Shown in pieces: positions 1-9,029 of a stretch of DNA of 64,000 bases; the first letter of the stretch is position 1; each line of letters starts with the position of its first letter. Made by a program: the position numbers and the translations under genes. The notes below the pieces were generated by a model. It saw only the letters and a list, made by a program, of their open reading frames with translations, was not told where the DNA came from and did not search any database. The DNA is from CADEEN01 sp963783785 (lineage in GTDB: Bacteria > Pseudomonadota > Gammaproteobacteria > Burkholderiales > Burkholderiaceae_C), in assembly GCA_963783785.1 (NCBI GenBank), contig CAWAOQ010000006.1, forward strand, positions 434,001 through 498,000, given 5' to 3'.

Positions 1-632
1 CCGAACGGGGTGTACTTCTCGTCGATGTCGGAATCCTTCACGCCCTTGCTGTGCAGGAAGGCGCGCAGGATCTTGTTGGTGGTGCGCGGGTAGACGTAGT
101 CGGTGCCGAGCAGCACCCAGCGCTTGGCGCCGCCACCGGCCTTGCTCATCAGGTACTCGACCGCAGGAATGGCCTGCTGGTTCGGCGCCGCGCCGGTGTA
201 GAACACATTCTTCGACAGCTCCTCGCCTTCGTACTGCACCGGGTAGAAGAGCAGGCTGTTCATCTCTTCGTAGACCGGCAGCACCGACTTGCGGCTCACG
301 CTGGTCCAGCAGCCGAAGGTCACGACGACCTTGTCCTGGCCGATCAGCTGCTTGGCCTTCTCGGCAAACAGCGGCCAGTTCGAGGCCGGATCGACGACCA
401 CGGGCTCGAGCTTCTTGCCGAGCAGGCCGCCCTTGGCATTGATCTCGTCGATGGCCATCAGCACGGTGTCCTTCAACACCGTTTCCGAGATCGCCATCGT
501 GCCCGACAGCGAGTGCAGCACGCCGACCTTGATGGTCTCTTGTGCCAGCGCGGGTACGGCAAATCCAGCCGCCAGCAACGCGGCGGCGAGGGTCTTGAGG
601 CCACTGCGGCGCAGCGGATTTTTCAGGCTCAT
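1..632 (-). CDS. urtA: Urea ABC transporter substrate-binding protein UrtA (N-terminal part)
   Basis: Periplasmic binding protein that captures urea for an ABC importer. The first 210 codons are present; the gene runs off the window start. The ATG at 632 opens a typical signal peptide: basic start (MSLKNPLRRSG), hydrophobic stretch, cleavage after ALA before QE. The mature part begins IKVGVLHSLSGTMAISE, followed by AIDEINAKGGLLG and FGCWTSVSRKSVLPVYEE, the signature of UrtA/AmiC-type type I binding proteins of the Leu/Ile/Val family. It is transcribed away from the urease genes, with about 105 bp between the two starts, so a shared divergent promoter region is expected. The rest of a urtABCDE operon should lie to the left. 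UrtA is preferred over a generic amino-acid binder because of the urease neighbourhood and the FGCWTS motif. Confidence 0.9.
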   Translation of the reverse strand, partial: MSLKNPLRRSGLKTLAAALLAAGFAVPALAQETIKVGVLHSLSGTMAISETVLKDTVLMAIDEINAKGGLLGKKLEPVVVDPASNWPLFAEKAKQLIGQDKVVVTFGCWTSVSRKSVLPVYEEMNSLLFYPVQYEGEELSKNVFYTGAAPNQQAIPAVEYLMSKAGGGAKRWVLLGTDYVYPRTTNKILRAFLHSKGVKDSDIDEKYTPF

Positions 633-736
633 GGGTTCTCCTTCAGATTGATCGACACGGTCCCGCCATCCCTATCGCAACACCCGTGCCAACCGTCACG
701 GATTACGATGGCATCGAACCTGCTGAGGGCACCGCC

Positions 737-1039
737 ATGGAACTGACCCCGCGCGAGAAAGACAAGCTGCTGCTCTTCACCGCTGCGCTGCTGGCCGAGC
801 GCCGTCGTGCGCGCGGACTGAAGCTGAACTACCCCGAGGCCGTGGCGCTGATCAGCGCGGCCATCATGGAAGGCGCGCGTGACGGCAAGAGCGTGGCCGC
901 GCTGATGAGCGAAGGCAAGACGGTGCTCTCGCGCACCGACGTGATGGAGGGCGTGGCCGAAATGATCGCGGAGATCCAGGTCGAGGCCACCTTCCCGGAC
1001 GGCACCAAGCTGGTGACCGTGCACCAACCGATTGCATGA
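737..1039 (+). CDS. ureA: Urease gamma subunit UreA
   Basis: Small structural subunit of the cytoplasmic nickel urease, which hydrolyses urea to ammonia and carbamate. The protein is 100 residues, the normal UreA length. It starts MELTPREKDKLLLFTAA and contains the conserved LNYPEAVALI and GVAEMI segments, ending VTVHQPIA. An in-frame start 17 codons upstream (686) is rejected because family members begin at MELTPRE and the extra residues match nothing. First gene of ureABCEFG, 24 bp before ureB. No ureD (accessory chaperone) lies between urtA and ureA or anywhere in the window. Confidence 0.96.
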   Translation: MELTPREKDKLLLFTAALLAERRRARGLKLNYPEAVALISAAIMEGARDGKSVAALMSEGKTVLSRTDVMEGVAEMIAEIQVEATFPDGTKLVTVHQPIA

Positions 1040-1063
1040 CAAGCCAACCCAGTGCGCACCAAC

Positions 1064-1369
1064 ATGATCCCAGGCGAACTCTTCACCGATGGCCCCGACC
1101 TGGCACTCAACGCCGGGCGACGCACGATCACCGTGGTGGTCGAGAACGCCGGTGACCGGCCGATCCAGGTCGGCTCGCACTACCACTTCGCCGAGACGAA
1201 CGCCGCGCTGCGCTTCGACCGCGGCGCGGCGCGCGGCATGCGCCTGAACATCCCGTCGGGCACCGCGGTGCGCTTCGAGCCGGGGCAGCAACGCACCGTC
1301 GAACTGGTGGACTACGCCGGCGATCGGGTGGTATTCGGTTTTCGCGGCCTCGTGCAAGGAGCGCTCTGA
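1064..1369 (+). CDS. ureB: Urease beta subunit UreB
   Basis: Second structural subunit of urease, 101 residues. It begins MIPGELF, the usual UreB start, and carries the conserved IQVGSHYHFAETN segment, RLNIPSGTAVRFEPG and a C-terminal GFRGLVQG. A GTG four codons upstream (1052) could also initiate, but the family start is MIPGE. The stop codon overlaps the ureC ATG in a TGATG arrangement, so translation of ureB and ureC is probably coupled. Confidence 0.96.
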   Translation: MIPGELFTDGPDLALNAGRRTITVVVENAGDRPIQVGSHYHFAETNAALRFDRGAARGMRLNIPSGTAVRFEPGQQRTVELVDYAGDRVVFGFRGLVQGAL

Positions 1370-3084
1370 TGAGCAAGATCGGCCGCCGCGCCTACGCCGA
1401 GATGTTCGGCCCGACCACCGGCGATCGCGTGCGCCTGGCCGACACCGAACTCGTCATCGAAGTCGAACGCGACCTCACGGTCTACGGCGAAGAGGTCAAG
1501 TTCGGCGGCGGCAAGACCATCCGCGACGGCATGGGCCAGTCACAACGGGTCAACGGCCCGCACCCGCACGAAGCCTGCGACTGCGTGATCACCAACGCGC
1601 TGATCCTCGACCACTGGGGCATCGTCAAGGCCGACATCGGCTTGAAGGGCTGCCGCATCGCGGCGATCGGCAAGGCCGGCAACCCCGACGTGATGCCGGG
1701 TGTGGACATCGTCATCGGCCCGGGCACCGAGATCATTGCCGCCGAGGGCCTGATCGTCACCGCCGGCACCGTCGACACCCACATCCACTTCATCTGCCCG
1801 CAGCAGATCGAGGAAGCGCTGATGGCGGGCACGACGACGATGCTCGGCGGCGGCACCGGGCCGGCCACCGGCACCTTCGCCACCACCTGCACGCCGGGGC
1901 CGGAGAACATCGCGCAGATGCTGCGGGCGGCCGACGCCTTCCCGATGAACCTCGGCTTCATGGGCAAGGGCAACGCCAGCCGGCCCGAGGCGCTGCGCCA
2001 GCAGGTCGACGCCGGCGCGGTGGGCCTGAAGCTGCACGAGGACTGGGGCACCACGCCGGCGGCGATCGACTGCTGCCTGTCGGTGGCCGACGAGACCGAC
2101 ACCCAGGTCGCGATCCACACCGACACGCTCAACGAGAGCGGCTTCGTCGAAGACACGATCGCCGCCTTCAAGGGCCGCACGATCCACAGCTTCCACACCG
2201 AAGGCGCGGGCGGTGGCCACGCACCCGACATCATGAAGGTGGTCGGCGAAGCCAACGTGCTGCCGAGCAGCACCAACCCGACCCGGCCCTACACCGTCAA
2301 CACGCTCGACGAACACCTCGACATGCTGATGGTCTGCCACCACCTGGACGCCGGCATCGCCGAGGACCTGGCCTTCGCCGAGAGCCGCATCCGCCGCGAG
2401 ACGATTGCCGCCGAGGACATCCTGCACGACCTCGGCGCGATCAGCATGTTCAGCTCCGACAGCCAGGCGATGGGCCGCGTCGGCGAGGTCGCGATCCGCT
2501 GCTGGCAGACGGCGCACAAGATGAAGACGCAGCGCGGCGCGCTGCCCGGCGACGGCGCCCGGAACGACAACTTCCGCGCCCGGCGCTACATCGCCAAGCT
2601 GACGATCAACCCGGCGCGCGCGCAAGGCATCGCGCACGAGGTCGGCAGCATCGAGCCCGGCAAATGGGCCGATCTGGTGTTCTGGCGCCCGGCGTTCTTC
2701 GGCGTCAAGCCGAGCCTGGTGATGAAGGGCGGCTTCATCGCCGCGGCCGCGATGGGCGATGCCAACGCCAGCATCCCGACGCCGCAGCCGGTGCACTACC
2801 GGCCGATGTTCGGCAGCTACGGCGGCGCGCTCGCGCGCACCTCGCTGACCTTCGTCAGCCAGGCCGCGCTCGCCTCCGGCGTGGCCGAGAGCTACGGCCT
2901 GCACAAGCGCCTGGCCGCGGTGAAGGCCTGCCGCACGGTGAAGAAGACCGACATGGTCCACAACGACTACCTGCCGGTGATGCAGATCGACGCCCAGACC
3001 TACGAGGTGCGCGCCGACGGCCAGTTGCTCACCTGCGAGCCGGCATCGGTGCTGCCGATGGCGCAGCGCTACTTCCTGTTCTGA
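1369..3084 (+). CDS. ureC: Urease alpha (catalytic) subunit UreC
   Basis: Catalytic subunit, 571 residues, full length. Visible active-site elements in order: the two nickel-binding histidines in VDTHIHFICP, the lysine that becomes carbamylated in GLKLHEDWG, histidines in QVAIHTDTLNESGFVED and the mobile-flap region HTEGAGGGHAPDI, and the metal-binding FSSDSQAMGRVGEV. The N-terminal MSKIGRRAYAEMFGPTTGD is typical. It ends in FLF as urease alpha chains do. No frame break, unlike genes to the right of the window. It needs UreE, UreF and UreG (next genes) plus UreD (not seen here) for nickel insertion. Confidence 0.98.
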   Translation: MSKIGRRAYAEMFGPTTGDRVRLADTELVIEVERDLTVYGEEVKFGGGKTIRDGMGQSQRVNGPHPHEACDCVITNALILDHWGIVKADIGLKGCRIAAIGKAGNPDVMPGVDIVIGPGTEIIAAEGLIVTAGTVDTHIHFICPQQIEEALMAGTTTMLGGGTGPATGTFATTCTPGPENIAQMLRAADAFPMNLGFMGKGNASRPEALRQQVDAGAVGLKLHEDWGTTPAAIDCCLSVADETDTQVAIHTDTLNESGFVEDTIAAFKGRTIHSFHTEGAGGGHAPDIMKVVGEANVLPSSTNPTRPYTVNTLDEHLDMLMVCHHLDAGIAEDLAFAESRIRRETIAAEDILHDLGAISMFSSDSQAMGRVGEVAIRCWQTAHKMKTQRGALPGDGARNDNFRARRYIAKLTINPARAQGIAHEVGSIEPGKWADLVFWRPAFFGVKPSLVMKGGFIAAAAMGDANASIPTPQPVHYRPMFGSYGGALARTSLTFVSQAALASGVAESYGLHKRLAAVKACRTVKKTDMVHNDYLPVMQIDAQTYEVRADGQLLTCEPASVLPMAQRYFLF

Positions 3085-3115
3085 TCCTGCTGCGCGGGCC
3101 GTCGATACTCCGCCC

Positions 3116-3670
3116 ATGCTTCACGTCAACAAGCGGATTGCCCAGGGCCGCGGCCTGGCCCCGGCCCTGCTGCGCCGAGCCGCGGCCGTCGAGCTGGACT
3201 GGGACACCCGGCAGAAGAGCCGCTTCGATGCCACCGACAGCACCGGCCGCCACCTCGGCGTGTTCCTGCCGCGCGGCCAGGTGGTGCGAGGCGGCGACGT
3301 GCTGGTGGCCGAGGACGGCTCCCTGGTGCGAGTGGTGGCCGCGCCGCAAGCGGTGCTGCGCGTGACCGCCTGCGCCGAGCACGGCACCGCGCTGGACTTG
3401 CCGCGCGCGGCCTACCACCTCGGCAACCGCCACGTGCCGCTCGAGGTCCAGGCCGACCACCTGCAACTCGAGCCCGACCCGGTGCTGGCCGCGATGCTGC
3501 GCTCGATGCACCTGATCGTCACCGAGCTGCAAGCACCTTTCGAACCGGAGGGCGGTGCCTATGCGCCGGATGGCCCGGTGCAAGGCGCGCAAGGCCACGG
3601 TCACGGTCACGATCACGGTCACGACCACGGTCACGGTCACGGTCACGGTCACGGTCACGGTCACGAATGA
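3116..3670 (+). CDS. ureE: Urease accessory nickel chaperone UreE with His-rich tail
   Basis: Delivers nickel to the UreFG complex. The 184-residue protein starts MLHVNKRIAQGRGLAP, has the UreE N-terminal domain (RGQVVRGGDVLVAEDG) and the metal-binding domain with AYHLGNRHVPLE, where the conserved His binds nickel. The last about 25 residues are almost pure Gly-His and Asp-His dipeptides (12 histidines), a metal-storage tail found in some UreE proteins such as Klebsiella. The tail is encoded by a hexanucleotide tandem repeat (separate entry). Its stop overlaps the ureF start (ATGA). Confidence 0.95.
   Translation: MLHVNKRIAQGRGLAPALLRRAAAVELDWDTRQKSRFDATDSTGRHLGVFLPRGQVVRGGDVLVAEDGSLVRVVAAPQAVLRVTACAEHGTALDLPRAAYHLGNRHVPLEVQADHLQLEPDPVLAAMLRSMHLIVTELQAPFEPEGGAYAPDGPVQGAQGHGHGHDHGHDHGHGHGHGHGHGHE
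3593..3664 (+). repeat. Tandem GGTCAC hexamer array encoding the UreE His tail
   Basis: Twelve head-to-tail hexamers in frame with ureE. Nine are exactly GGTCAC and three are variants (GGCCAC, GATCAC, GACCAC). Each unit encodes Gly-His or Asp-His. Because the unit is six bases, slippage would lengthen or shorten the tail by whole dipeptides without breaking the frame, so the nickel-binding tail could vary in length between strains. Confidence 0.9.
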
Positions 3671-4353
3671 GTCCGACACCAGCCGCTCTGCTGCAACTGC
3701 TGTGGCTGGCCTCGCCGGCGCTGCCGGTGGGGGGCTTCAGCTACTCCGAGGGCCTCGAGGCGGCCATCGAGGCCGGCTCCGTACACGACGAAGCCAGCGC
3801 GCAGCGCTGGCTGCTCGACCAGTTGCATCTCAGCCTCGGCCGCAGCGAGCTGCCCTTGCTGGCGCAGGCGATCGCCGCCTGGGCCGCGCACGACGGCCCG
3901 CGCATTGCTGCGCTCAACGAGTGGGCACTGGCCACTCGCGAGACGAGCGAACTGCGGCGCCAATGCGAGCAGATGGGCCGCTCGATGCGCGACTGGCTGC
4001 GTCAGCGCACGCCCGACGACGCCCGCCTGCCCACGCTGGCCCGACTCGCGCCAGCGCCGGCCTGGCCGATCGCCTTTGCGCTCGCTGCGGCGCAAAGCGG
4101 CGCCGACGCGCGCGACGCGCTGCTGGCATTCGGTTTCGGCTGGGCCGAGAACATGGTGCAGGCGGCGCTGAAGGCGATGTCACTCGGTCAGTCCGGTGGC
4201 CAGCGCATTCTCGGCGCGCTGTCTGAAGCGTTGCCGGCGGTCGTCGACGCCGCGCTCGCGCTGCCCGATCAGGATCGGCAGGCCTTCACGCCGATGCTCG
4301 CGATCCTGTCGGCGCAACACGAAACCCAGTACTCGAGGCTGTTCCGCTCATGA
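3667..4353 (+). CDS. ureF: Urease accessory protein UreF
   Basis: Part of the UreD-UreF-UreG activation complex that carbamylates and loads nickel into urease. It has 228 residues, the usual length. It begins MSPTPAALLQLLWLASPALP, then the hallmark VGGFSYSEGLE, and later ETSELRRQCEQMGRSM. All-helical protein. Overlaps ureE by four bases (ATGA), so translationally coupled. It ends 68 bp before the ureG start. Confidence 0.95.
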   Translation: MSPTPAALLQLLWLASPALPVGGFSYSEGLEAAIEAGSVHDEASAQRWLLDQLHLSLGRSELPLLAQAIAAWAAHDGPRIAALNEWALATRETSELRRQCEQMGRSMRDWLRQRTPDDARLPTLARLAPAPAWPIAFALAAAQSGADARDALLAFGFGWAENMVQAALKAMSLGQSGGQRILGALSEALPAVVDAALALPDQDRQAFTPMLAILSAQHETQYSRLFRS

Positions 4354-4421
4354 GCTCGCCGGGCCGCCCCAAGAGCGAAATTCCCTCTCGGAGGGACGGC
4401 GCGCAGCGCCAAGGGAGCACC

Positions 4422-5090
4422 ATGACATCGACGCTTCACAACATCCGCGGTCGCACCAAGAAACTCCCGCCGCTGCGCGTGGGCGTCGGCGGCCCGGTCG
4501 GTTCGGGCAAGACCACGCTGGTCGAGAAGCTCTGCAAGGCGATGCGCGAGCGCTGGAATCTTGTCGTCGTCACCAACGACATCTACACCAAGGAAGACCA
4601 GCGCCTGCTCACCGTGGCCGGGGCGCTCGAGCCCGAACGCATCGTCGGCGTCGAGACCGGCGGTTGCCCGCACACCGCGATCCGCGAGGACGCCAGCATC
4701 AACCTCGAGGCCGTCGATCGCATGCTCGACAAGTTCCCGGACGCCGACATCGTCTTCATCGAATCGGGCGGCGACAACCTGGCGGCCACCTTCAGCCCCG
4801 AACTGTCGGACCTGACGCTCTACGTCATCGACGTCGCCGGCGGCGAGAAGATCCCGAGGAAGGGCGGCCCTGGCATCACCAAGAGCGACCTGCTGGTGAT
4901 CAACAAGACCGACCTCGCGCCACATGTCGGCGCCGACCTGGCAGTGATGGAAGCCGACACGCGACGGATGCGCCCGCTGCACGCCAGCACGCGGCCCTAC
5001 GTGATGACCAACCTGCGCACCAACGAGGGCCTGGCCGCCATCGTGCGCTTCATCGAGACGCGCGGCCTGCTCGAAACCGCGCCGGCCTGA
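4422..5090 (+). CDS. ureG: Urease accessory GTPase UreG
   Basis: SIMIBI-class GTPase that couples GTP hydrolysis to nickel transfer. From the ATG at 4422 it is 222 residues and starts MTSTLHNIRGRTKKLPPLRV. Motifs: P-loop GVGGPVGSGKTTL, VVVTNDIYTKEDQ, the nickel-binding CPH motif in ETGGCPHTAIREDAS, FIESGGDN and the NKTDLAPH guanine-specificity motif. An AAGGGAG Shine-Dalgarno sits just upstream. A longer frame from 4350 would overlap ureF but adds unrelated residues, so 4422 is chosen. Last gene of the urease operon in this window. Confidence 0.96.
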   Translation: MTSTLHNIRGRTKKLPPLRVGVGGPVGSGKTTLVEKLCKAMRERWNLVVVTNDIYTKEDQRLLTVAGALEPERIVGVETGGCPHTAIREDASINLEAVDRMLDKFPDADIVFIESGGDNLAATFSPELSDLTLYVIDVAGGEKIPRKGGPGITKSDLLVINKTDLAPHVGADLAVMEADTRRMRPLHASTRPYVMTNLRTNEGLAAIVRFIETRGLLETAPA

Positions 5091-5130
5091 CGGCTGCACT
5101 GCCCCGCGCCGCGCGGTATCCTGCGCCCCC

Positions 5131-6847
5131 ATGTACGCGTCCTTCTTCGGCCTCAAGCACGAGCCGTTCTCGATCGCGCCGGATCCGCGCTACCTGTTCA
5201 TGAGCGAGCGCCACCGGGAGGCGCTGGCGCACCTGCTGTACGGCGTCAAGGGCGGCGGCGGCGGCTTCGTGCTGCTGACCGGCGAGATCGGAGCCGGCAA
5301 GACCACCGTCTGCCGCTGCCTGCTCGAGCAGATCCCGAAGCGCTGCAACGTGGCCTACATCTTCAACCCCAAGCTCACCGCGCTGGAGTTGCTGAAGACG
5401 GTGTGCGACGAGTTCCACGTGCCGTATCACCATGAGGGTCCGGGCACGCCGACGGTCAAGGATTACCTCGACCCGCTCAATGAGTTCCTGCTCAAGACGC
5501 ATGCGGTGGGCCTCAACAACGTGCTGATCATCGACGAGGCCCAGAACCTGGGCATCGGCGTGCTCGAACAGCTGCGCTTGTTGACCAATCTCGAGACCAA
5601 CCAGCGCAAGCTGCTGCAGATCGTGCTGATCGGCCAGCCCGAGTTGCGCACGATGTTGGGCCAGCCCGAGCTCGAGCAACTGGCGCAGCGCGTGATCGCG
5701 CGCTACCACCTCGGCGCGTTGACCGAGGCCGAGACGGTGAAGTACCTGCGCCACCGCCTCGGCGTGGCCGGCCTGACCGGCGCCAATCCCTTCACCAAGC
5801 GGGCGATGCAACGCATCCATCTGCGCTCGCGCGGCGTGCCGCGCCGCATCAACCTGCTGGCCGACCGCGCGCTGCTCGGGGCCTATGCCGACGGCGTGGC
5901 GCGTGTCGACCACCGCATTGTCGACAAGGCTGCGGCCGAGGTGTTCGGCCCCGACGCGCAGTTGCAGGCACTGCGGCGTGCCGCGCCGTGGGGGCTGGGG
6001 CTGGTGGCCGGCGTGGCGCTGGCCGGTGGCGTGGCACTGTGGCTGCAGCGCGAGCGGCCGGCGCCTGCGGCGATGATCGCGACACCAGCCACCTCGGCGT
6101 CGGCCGCACGCACGATGCAGCCCGCCGCAGCCTCGAGCCCGGCAGCGGCGACGAGCGCACCGGCGGCCTCTGCGCCGGCCGCCGTCGCACCTGCCGCACC
6201 CGCCGCGCCTGCAACGCCCCTTGTTCCTGGTCGCTGCCGATCTGCCCGCGCGTTTTGGTCCACCGCTGCGCCGTGAGGACGACGCATGGCGTGCACTGGC
6301 CGCGCTGTGGCGCATCAGCCTGCCCGAAGCCAATGGCGACCCGTGCGCACAAGCGCCGCCGTGGCAATGCTTCAAGAGCGCCAACGGCGGCCTGCCGCTG
6401 ATCCGCCAACTCGATCGGCCAGGCTTCATCACGCTGCATGACGACGCCGGGCGGCCACTGCACGTGCTGCTGGTGGCGCTCGGCGACCGCACGGCCACGC
6501 TGCACATCGGCAGCCAGACGCAGACCGTCTCGCTGGTTTCGCTGGCCAACGTCTGGCAGGGCGACTTCGCCACGTTCTGGCAGGCGCCGGGTGGCTACCA
6601 GCGCACGCTCGGCGACGGTGACACCGGTACGCTGGTCGACCACCTGGCTGCGCAGCTCGCCAGCGTGCGCGGTGAAGCACCACCGGCAGCACGACAACGC
6701 TACGACGCGGCGTTGAAGTCCCGGGTGCAGGCCTTCCAGTTGGCCAACGGGCTGAAGGCCGACGGGCTGGCAGGGCCGACGACCTTCATGCAACTGGCCC
6801 GCGCTGCAGGCGACCGCAGCGAGCCAAGGCTCATCGACGGCCGCTGA
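5131..6847 (+). CDS. ExeA-like AAA ATPase with C-terminal peptidoglycan-binding domain (one frame break)
   Basis: Inner-membrane ATPase of the ExeA/GspA family, which helps secretion machines assemble through the cell wall. The N-terminal half starts MYASFFGLKHEPFSIAPDP and has Walker A (GEIGAGKTT, about residues 50-58) and Walker B (VLIIDEAQNL). A single transmembrane segment (about residues 285-305) is followed by an Ala/Pro-rich linker. The last about 60 residues resemble a PG_binding_1 domain (SRVQAFQLANGLKADGLAGP). The frame breaks near 6216-6217, where an Thr codon reads ACG plus an extra C. Removing one base joins both halves into about 571 residues. Stop overlaps the next start by one base, so it pairs with the GspB-like gene. 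No other type II secretion gene is present here. Confidence 0.82.
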
Positions 6848-7528
6848 TGTCCTACATCCTCGAAGCGCTGAAGAAGGCCGATGCAGATCGCGAGCGCGAA
6901 CGCGCCGGTGTGCCCGACCTGCGGGCACAGCTCGACGCGGCAGTCCCTGATGCCGACGCGGTGGGACAGAGCGCCCACTGGCGGTGGGCTGTGGCGGTCG
7001 CAGCGCTGCTGGTCGCCGCGGGCGCCTGGCAGTGGTTTGACGACGATGCGCCAGCACCACCAGAAACAGTCGCGCCGGCGGCGGTTGCCGCGCCCACCGC
7101 TGTACCGGCCGCTGTGCCCCTGGCCGTCCCCGCTCCCGTGGCACCGGCGCAGCCAGCTTCCCCCACCGCCATGCCAGCACCAGCCGTGCCTGCACCGGCA
7201 CGGGCGCCGGTGCAGATCACGGCCCGGCCGGCGACCGCGGCGCCGCGCCCCGCGCCGGCGCCGAAGCCGGTGTCATCCGCCTCGGCGACCGCCGACGCGA
7301 AGCTCTACGCGCTGGCCGAACTGCCGCCGGACGTGCGCGCGCAGTTGCCGGCGCTGGCCGTGGGCGGCTCGGTCTACTCGCCTGCGGCTGCCAGCCGCAT
7401 CGTGATCCTGAACGGCCAGGTGTTCCGCGAGGGCGATCAGCCGGTTGACGGGCTTGAGCGTCGAGCAGATCCGGCTCAAGTCAACGGTGCTGGCGTTCCG
7501 CGGCTACCGCATCGAACTCAAGCATTGA
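6847..7528 (+). CDS. GspB-like general secretion pathway protein (one frame break)
   Basis: Partner of the ExeA-like ATPase. It begins MSYILEALKKADADRERE, the standard GspB N-terminus, then one membrane segment (about residues 45-60), a long Ala/Pro periplasmic linker and a C-terminal GspB domain (AVGGSVYSPAAASRIVILNG, then VFREGD). At 7455-7456 a Leu codon appears as CT followed by both T and G. Dropping one restores SVEQIRLKSTVLAFRGYRIELKH and a stop at 7526-7528. The restored C-terminus is exactly the family ending, so the break is probably not biological. Its 3' end overlaps the convergent glgA by about 11 bp. Confidence 0.8.
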
Positions 7529-9029
7529 GACCGAGCAAATCACGGTACAGCGCAAGGTAGCTCGCTGCGGCCGTGTCCCAGCCGAAGTGCTGTGCCATCG
7601 CCCGGCGGCGCACGGCGCGCCATTCGCGCGGACGCGCCCACAGCGCGAAAGCCCGGCGCAACGTGCGCGTCAAGTCGGCGGCTTCGAAGCGTTCGAAGAC
7701 GAACCCGGTGGCGCGGTCGTCGGCGAGGTCTTCGAGCGTGCAGTCGATCACCGTGTCGGCCAGGCCGCCGGTGCGGCGCACGAGCGGCAGGCTGCCGTAC
7801 TTCAGTGCGTACAGCTGGGTCAGGCCGCAAGGCTCGAAGCGCGACGGCACCAGCGTCACGTCGCTGGCGGCAAACATGCGGTGGGCGAGCGCTTCGTCCA
7901 GGCCCTGACGCAGTGCGACCTGGCCGGGCCGGGCATGCGCTGCGCGAGCGAAGGCGGCTTCGAGCGCAGGCTCACCGTTGCCGAGCACCACCAACTGGCC
8001 GCCGCGGTCGACGATCTCGGCCACGGTCTCGGCCACCAGGTGCAGGCCCTTCTGCTCGGTCAGGCGGCTGACCACCGTGAACAGCGGCGCCTCGCGCTGG
8101 ACCACGAGACCGCATTCGCGCTGAAGTGCGGCCTTGCAGGCCGCCTTGCCGGCGGCCTGCTCGGCGCTGTAGCGCTGTGCGATGGCGCTGTCGGTGGCGG
8201 GATTCCATACCGCTTCGTCGACGCCGTTCAGGATGCCCGACAGCACCGACGCGCGCGCGCGCAGCAGGCCGTCGAGGCCGCAGCCGAGTTCGGCACCCTG
8301 GATCTCGCGGGCATAGGTCGGGCTGACCGTGGTCAGGCGATCGGCGTAATGCAGGCCCGCCTTCATGAAAGACAACTGGTCATGGAACTCGACGCCGTGC
8401 AGCGTGTAGGCCGCTGCCGGCAGGCCCAGCTCGGCGAAGGTCGACGGCGGGAACAGGCCCTGGTAGGCCAGGTTGTGCACCGTGAACACGGTCGCCGCAC
8501 GGCTTGCCGCCGACGCCCTCGAGAACGCCAGGTACGCGGGTGCGAGGCCGGCATGCCAGTCGTGGCCATGCACCAGTTGCGGCAGCCAGCCGGGGTCGAG
8601 GCCTTCGGCCAGCCGTGAGGCCGCCAAGCCAAGCAGCGCGAAGCGGCGGTGGTTGTCGGGATAGGGCGCCCCGACGGCGTCGTTGTAAGGATTGCCGGGC
8701 CGGCCGTAAAGCGCATCGTGATGCAGCAGGTAGACCGGTACGCCGGCCAGCGATGGTGCTTCGAAGCGCCCGGCCAGCAACCGGGCCGGCACACCACCCC
8801 ACGGCGCGGCGCACGAGCCCACGTCGCGCACGTCGCGCAGCGCTGCCAGCAGCGCCGGGAAGGCTGGCAGCAGCACCCTCGCGTCGGCGCCCGCGCGCAC
8901 CAACGCACCCGGCAAGGCGCCGATCACATCGGCCAGGCCGCCGGTCTTGAGCAGCGGGAAGATCTCGGCGCCGACGTGCAGCACCCGCAACGCGGCAGAC
9001 CGGCGCCGCGACGGCGCATGCGCCCTCAC
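7518..9029 (-). CDS. glgA: Glycogen synthase GlgA
   Basis: Transfers glucose from ADP-glucose to growing alpha-1,4-glucan. A GTG start at 9029, overlapping the glgC stop (GTGA), gives 503 residues. The N-terminal ADP-glucose site reads VGAEIFPLLKTGGLADV, followed by LVHGHDWHAGLAPAYL. The C-terminal GT-B half has VSRLTEQKGLHLV and the catalytic-region motif PSRFEPCGLTQLYALKYG. Reading upstream of 9029 gives low-complexity sequence antisense to glgC, so it is excluded. Forms a glgC-glgA operon transcribed leftward; no branching or debranching enzyme is in the window. Confidence 0.93.
   Translation of the reverse strand: MRAHAPSRRRSAALRVLHVGAEIFPLLKTGGLADVIGALPGALVRAGADARVLLPAFPALLAALRDVRDVGSCAAPWGGVPARLLAGRFEAPSLAGVPVYLLHHDALYGRPGNPYNDAVGAPYPDNHRRFALLGLAASRLAEGLDPGWLPQLVHGHDWHAGLAPAYLAFSRASAASRAATVFTVHNLAYQGLFPPSTFAELGLPAAAYTLHGVEFHDQLSFMKAGLHYADRLTTVSPTYAREIQGAELGCGLDGLLRARASVLSGILNGVDEAVWNPATDSAIAQRYSAEQAAGKAACKAALQRECGLVVQREAPLFTVVSRLTEQKGLHLVAETVAEIVDRGGQLVVLGNGEPALEAAFARAAHARPGQVALRQGLDEALAHRMFAASDVTLVPSRFEPCGLTQLYALKYGSLPLVRRTGGLADTVIDCTLEDLADDRATGFVFERFEAADLTRTLRRAFALWARPREWRAVRRRAMAQHFGWDTAAASYLALYRDLLGLNA

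Noticed and set aside
1540..3117. 525-codon open frame antisense to ureC (and similar long antisense frames at 15710-17704, 24817-26706, 33911-35728, 45339-47354)
   Set aside because: These mirror strongly conserved genes and have the Arg/Ala/His-rich composition of antisense frames in GC-rich DNA; no family motif is seen.
3593..3664. CRISPR-like repeat
   Set aside because: Uninterrupted 6-bp units without spacers, inside ureE coding sequence.
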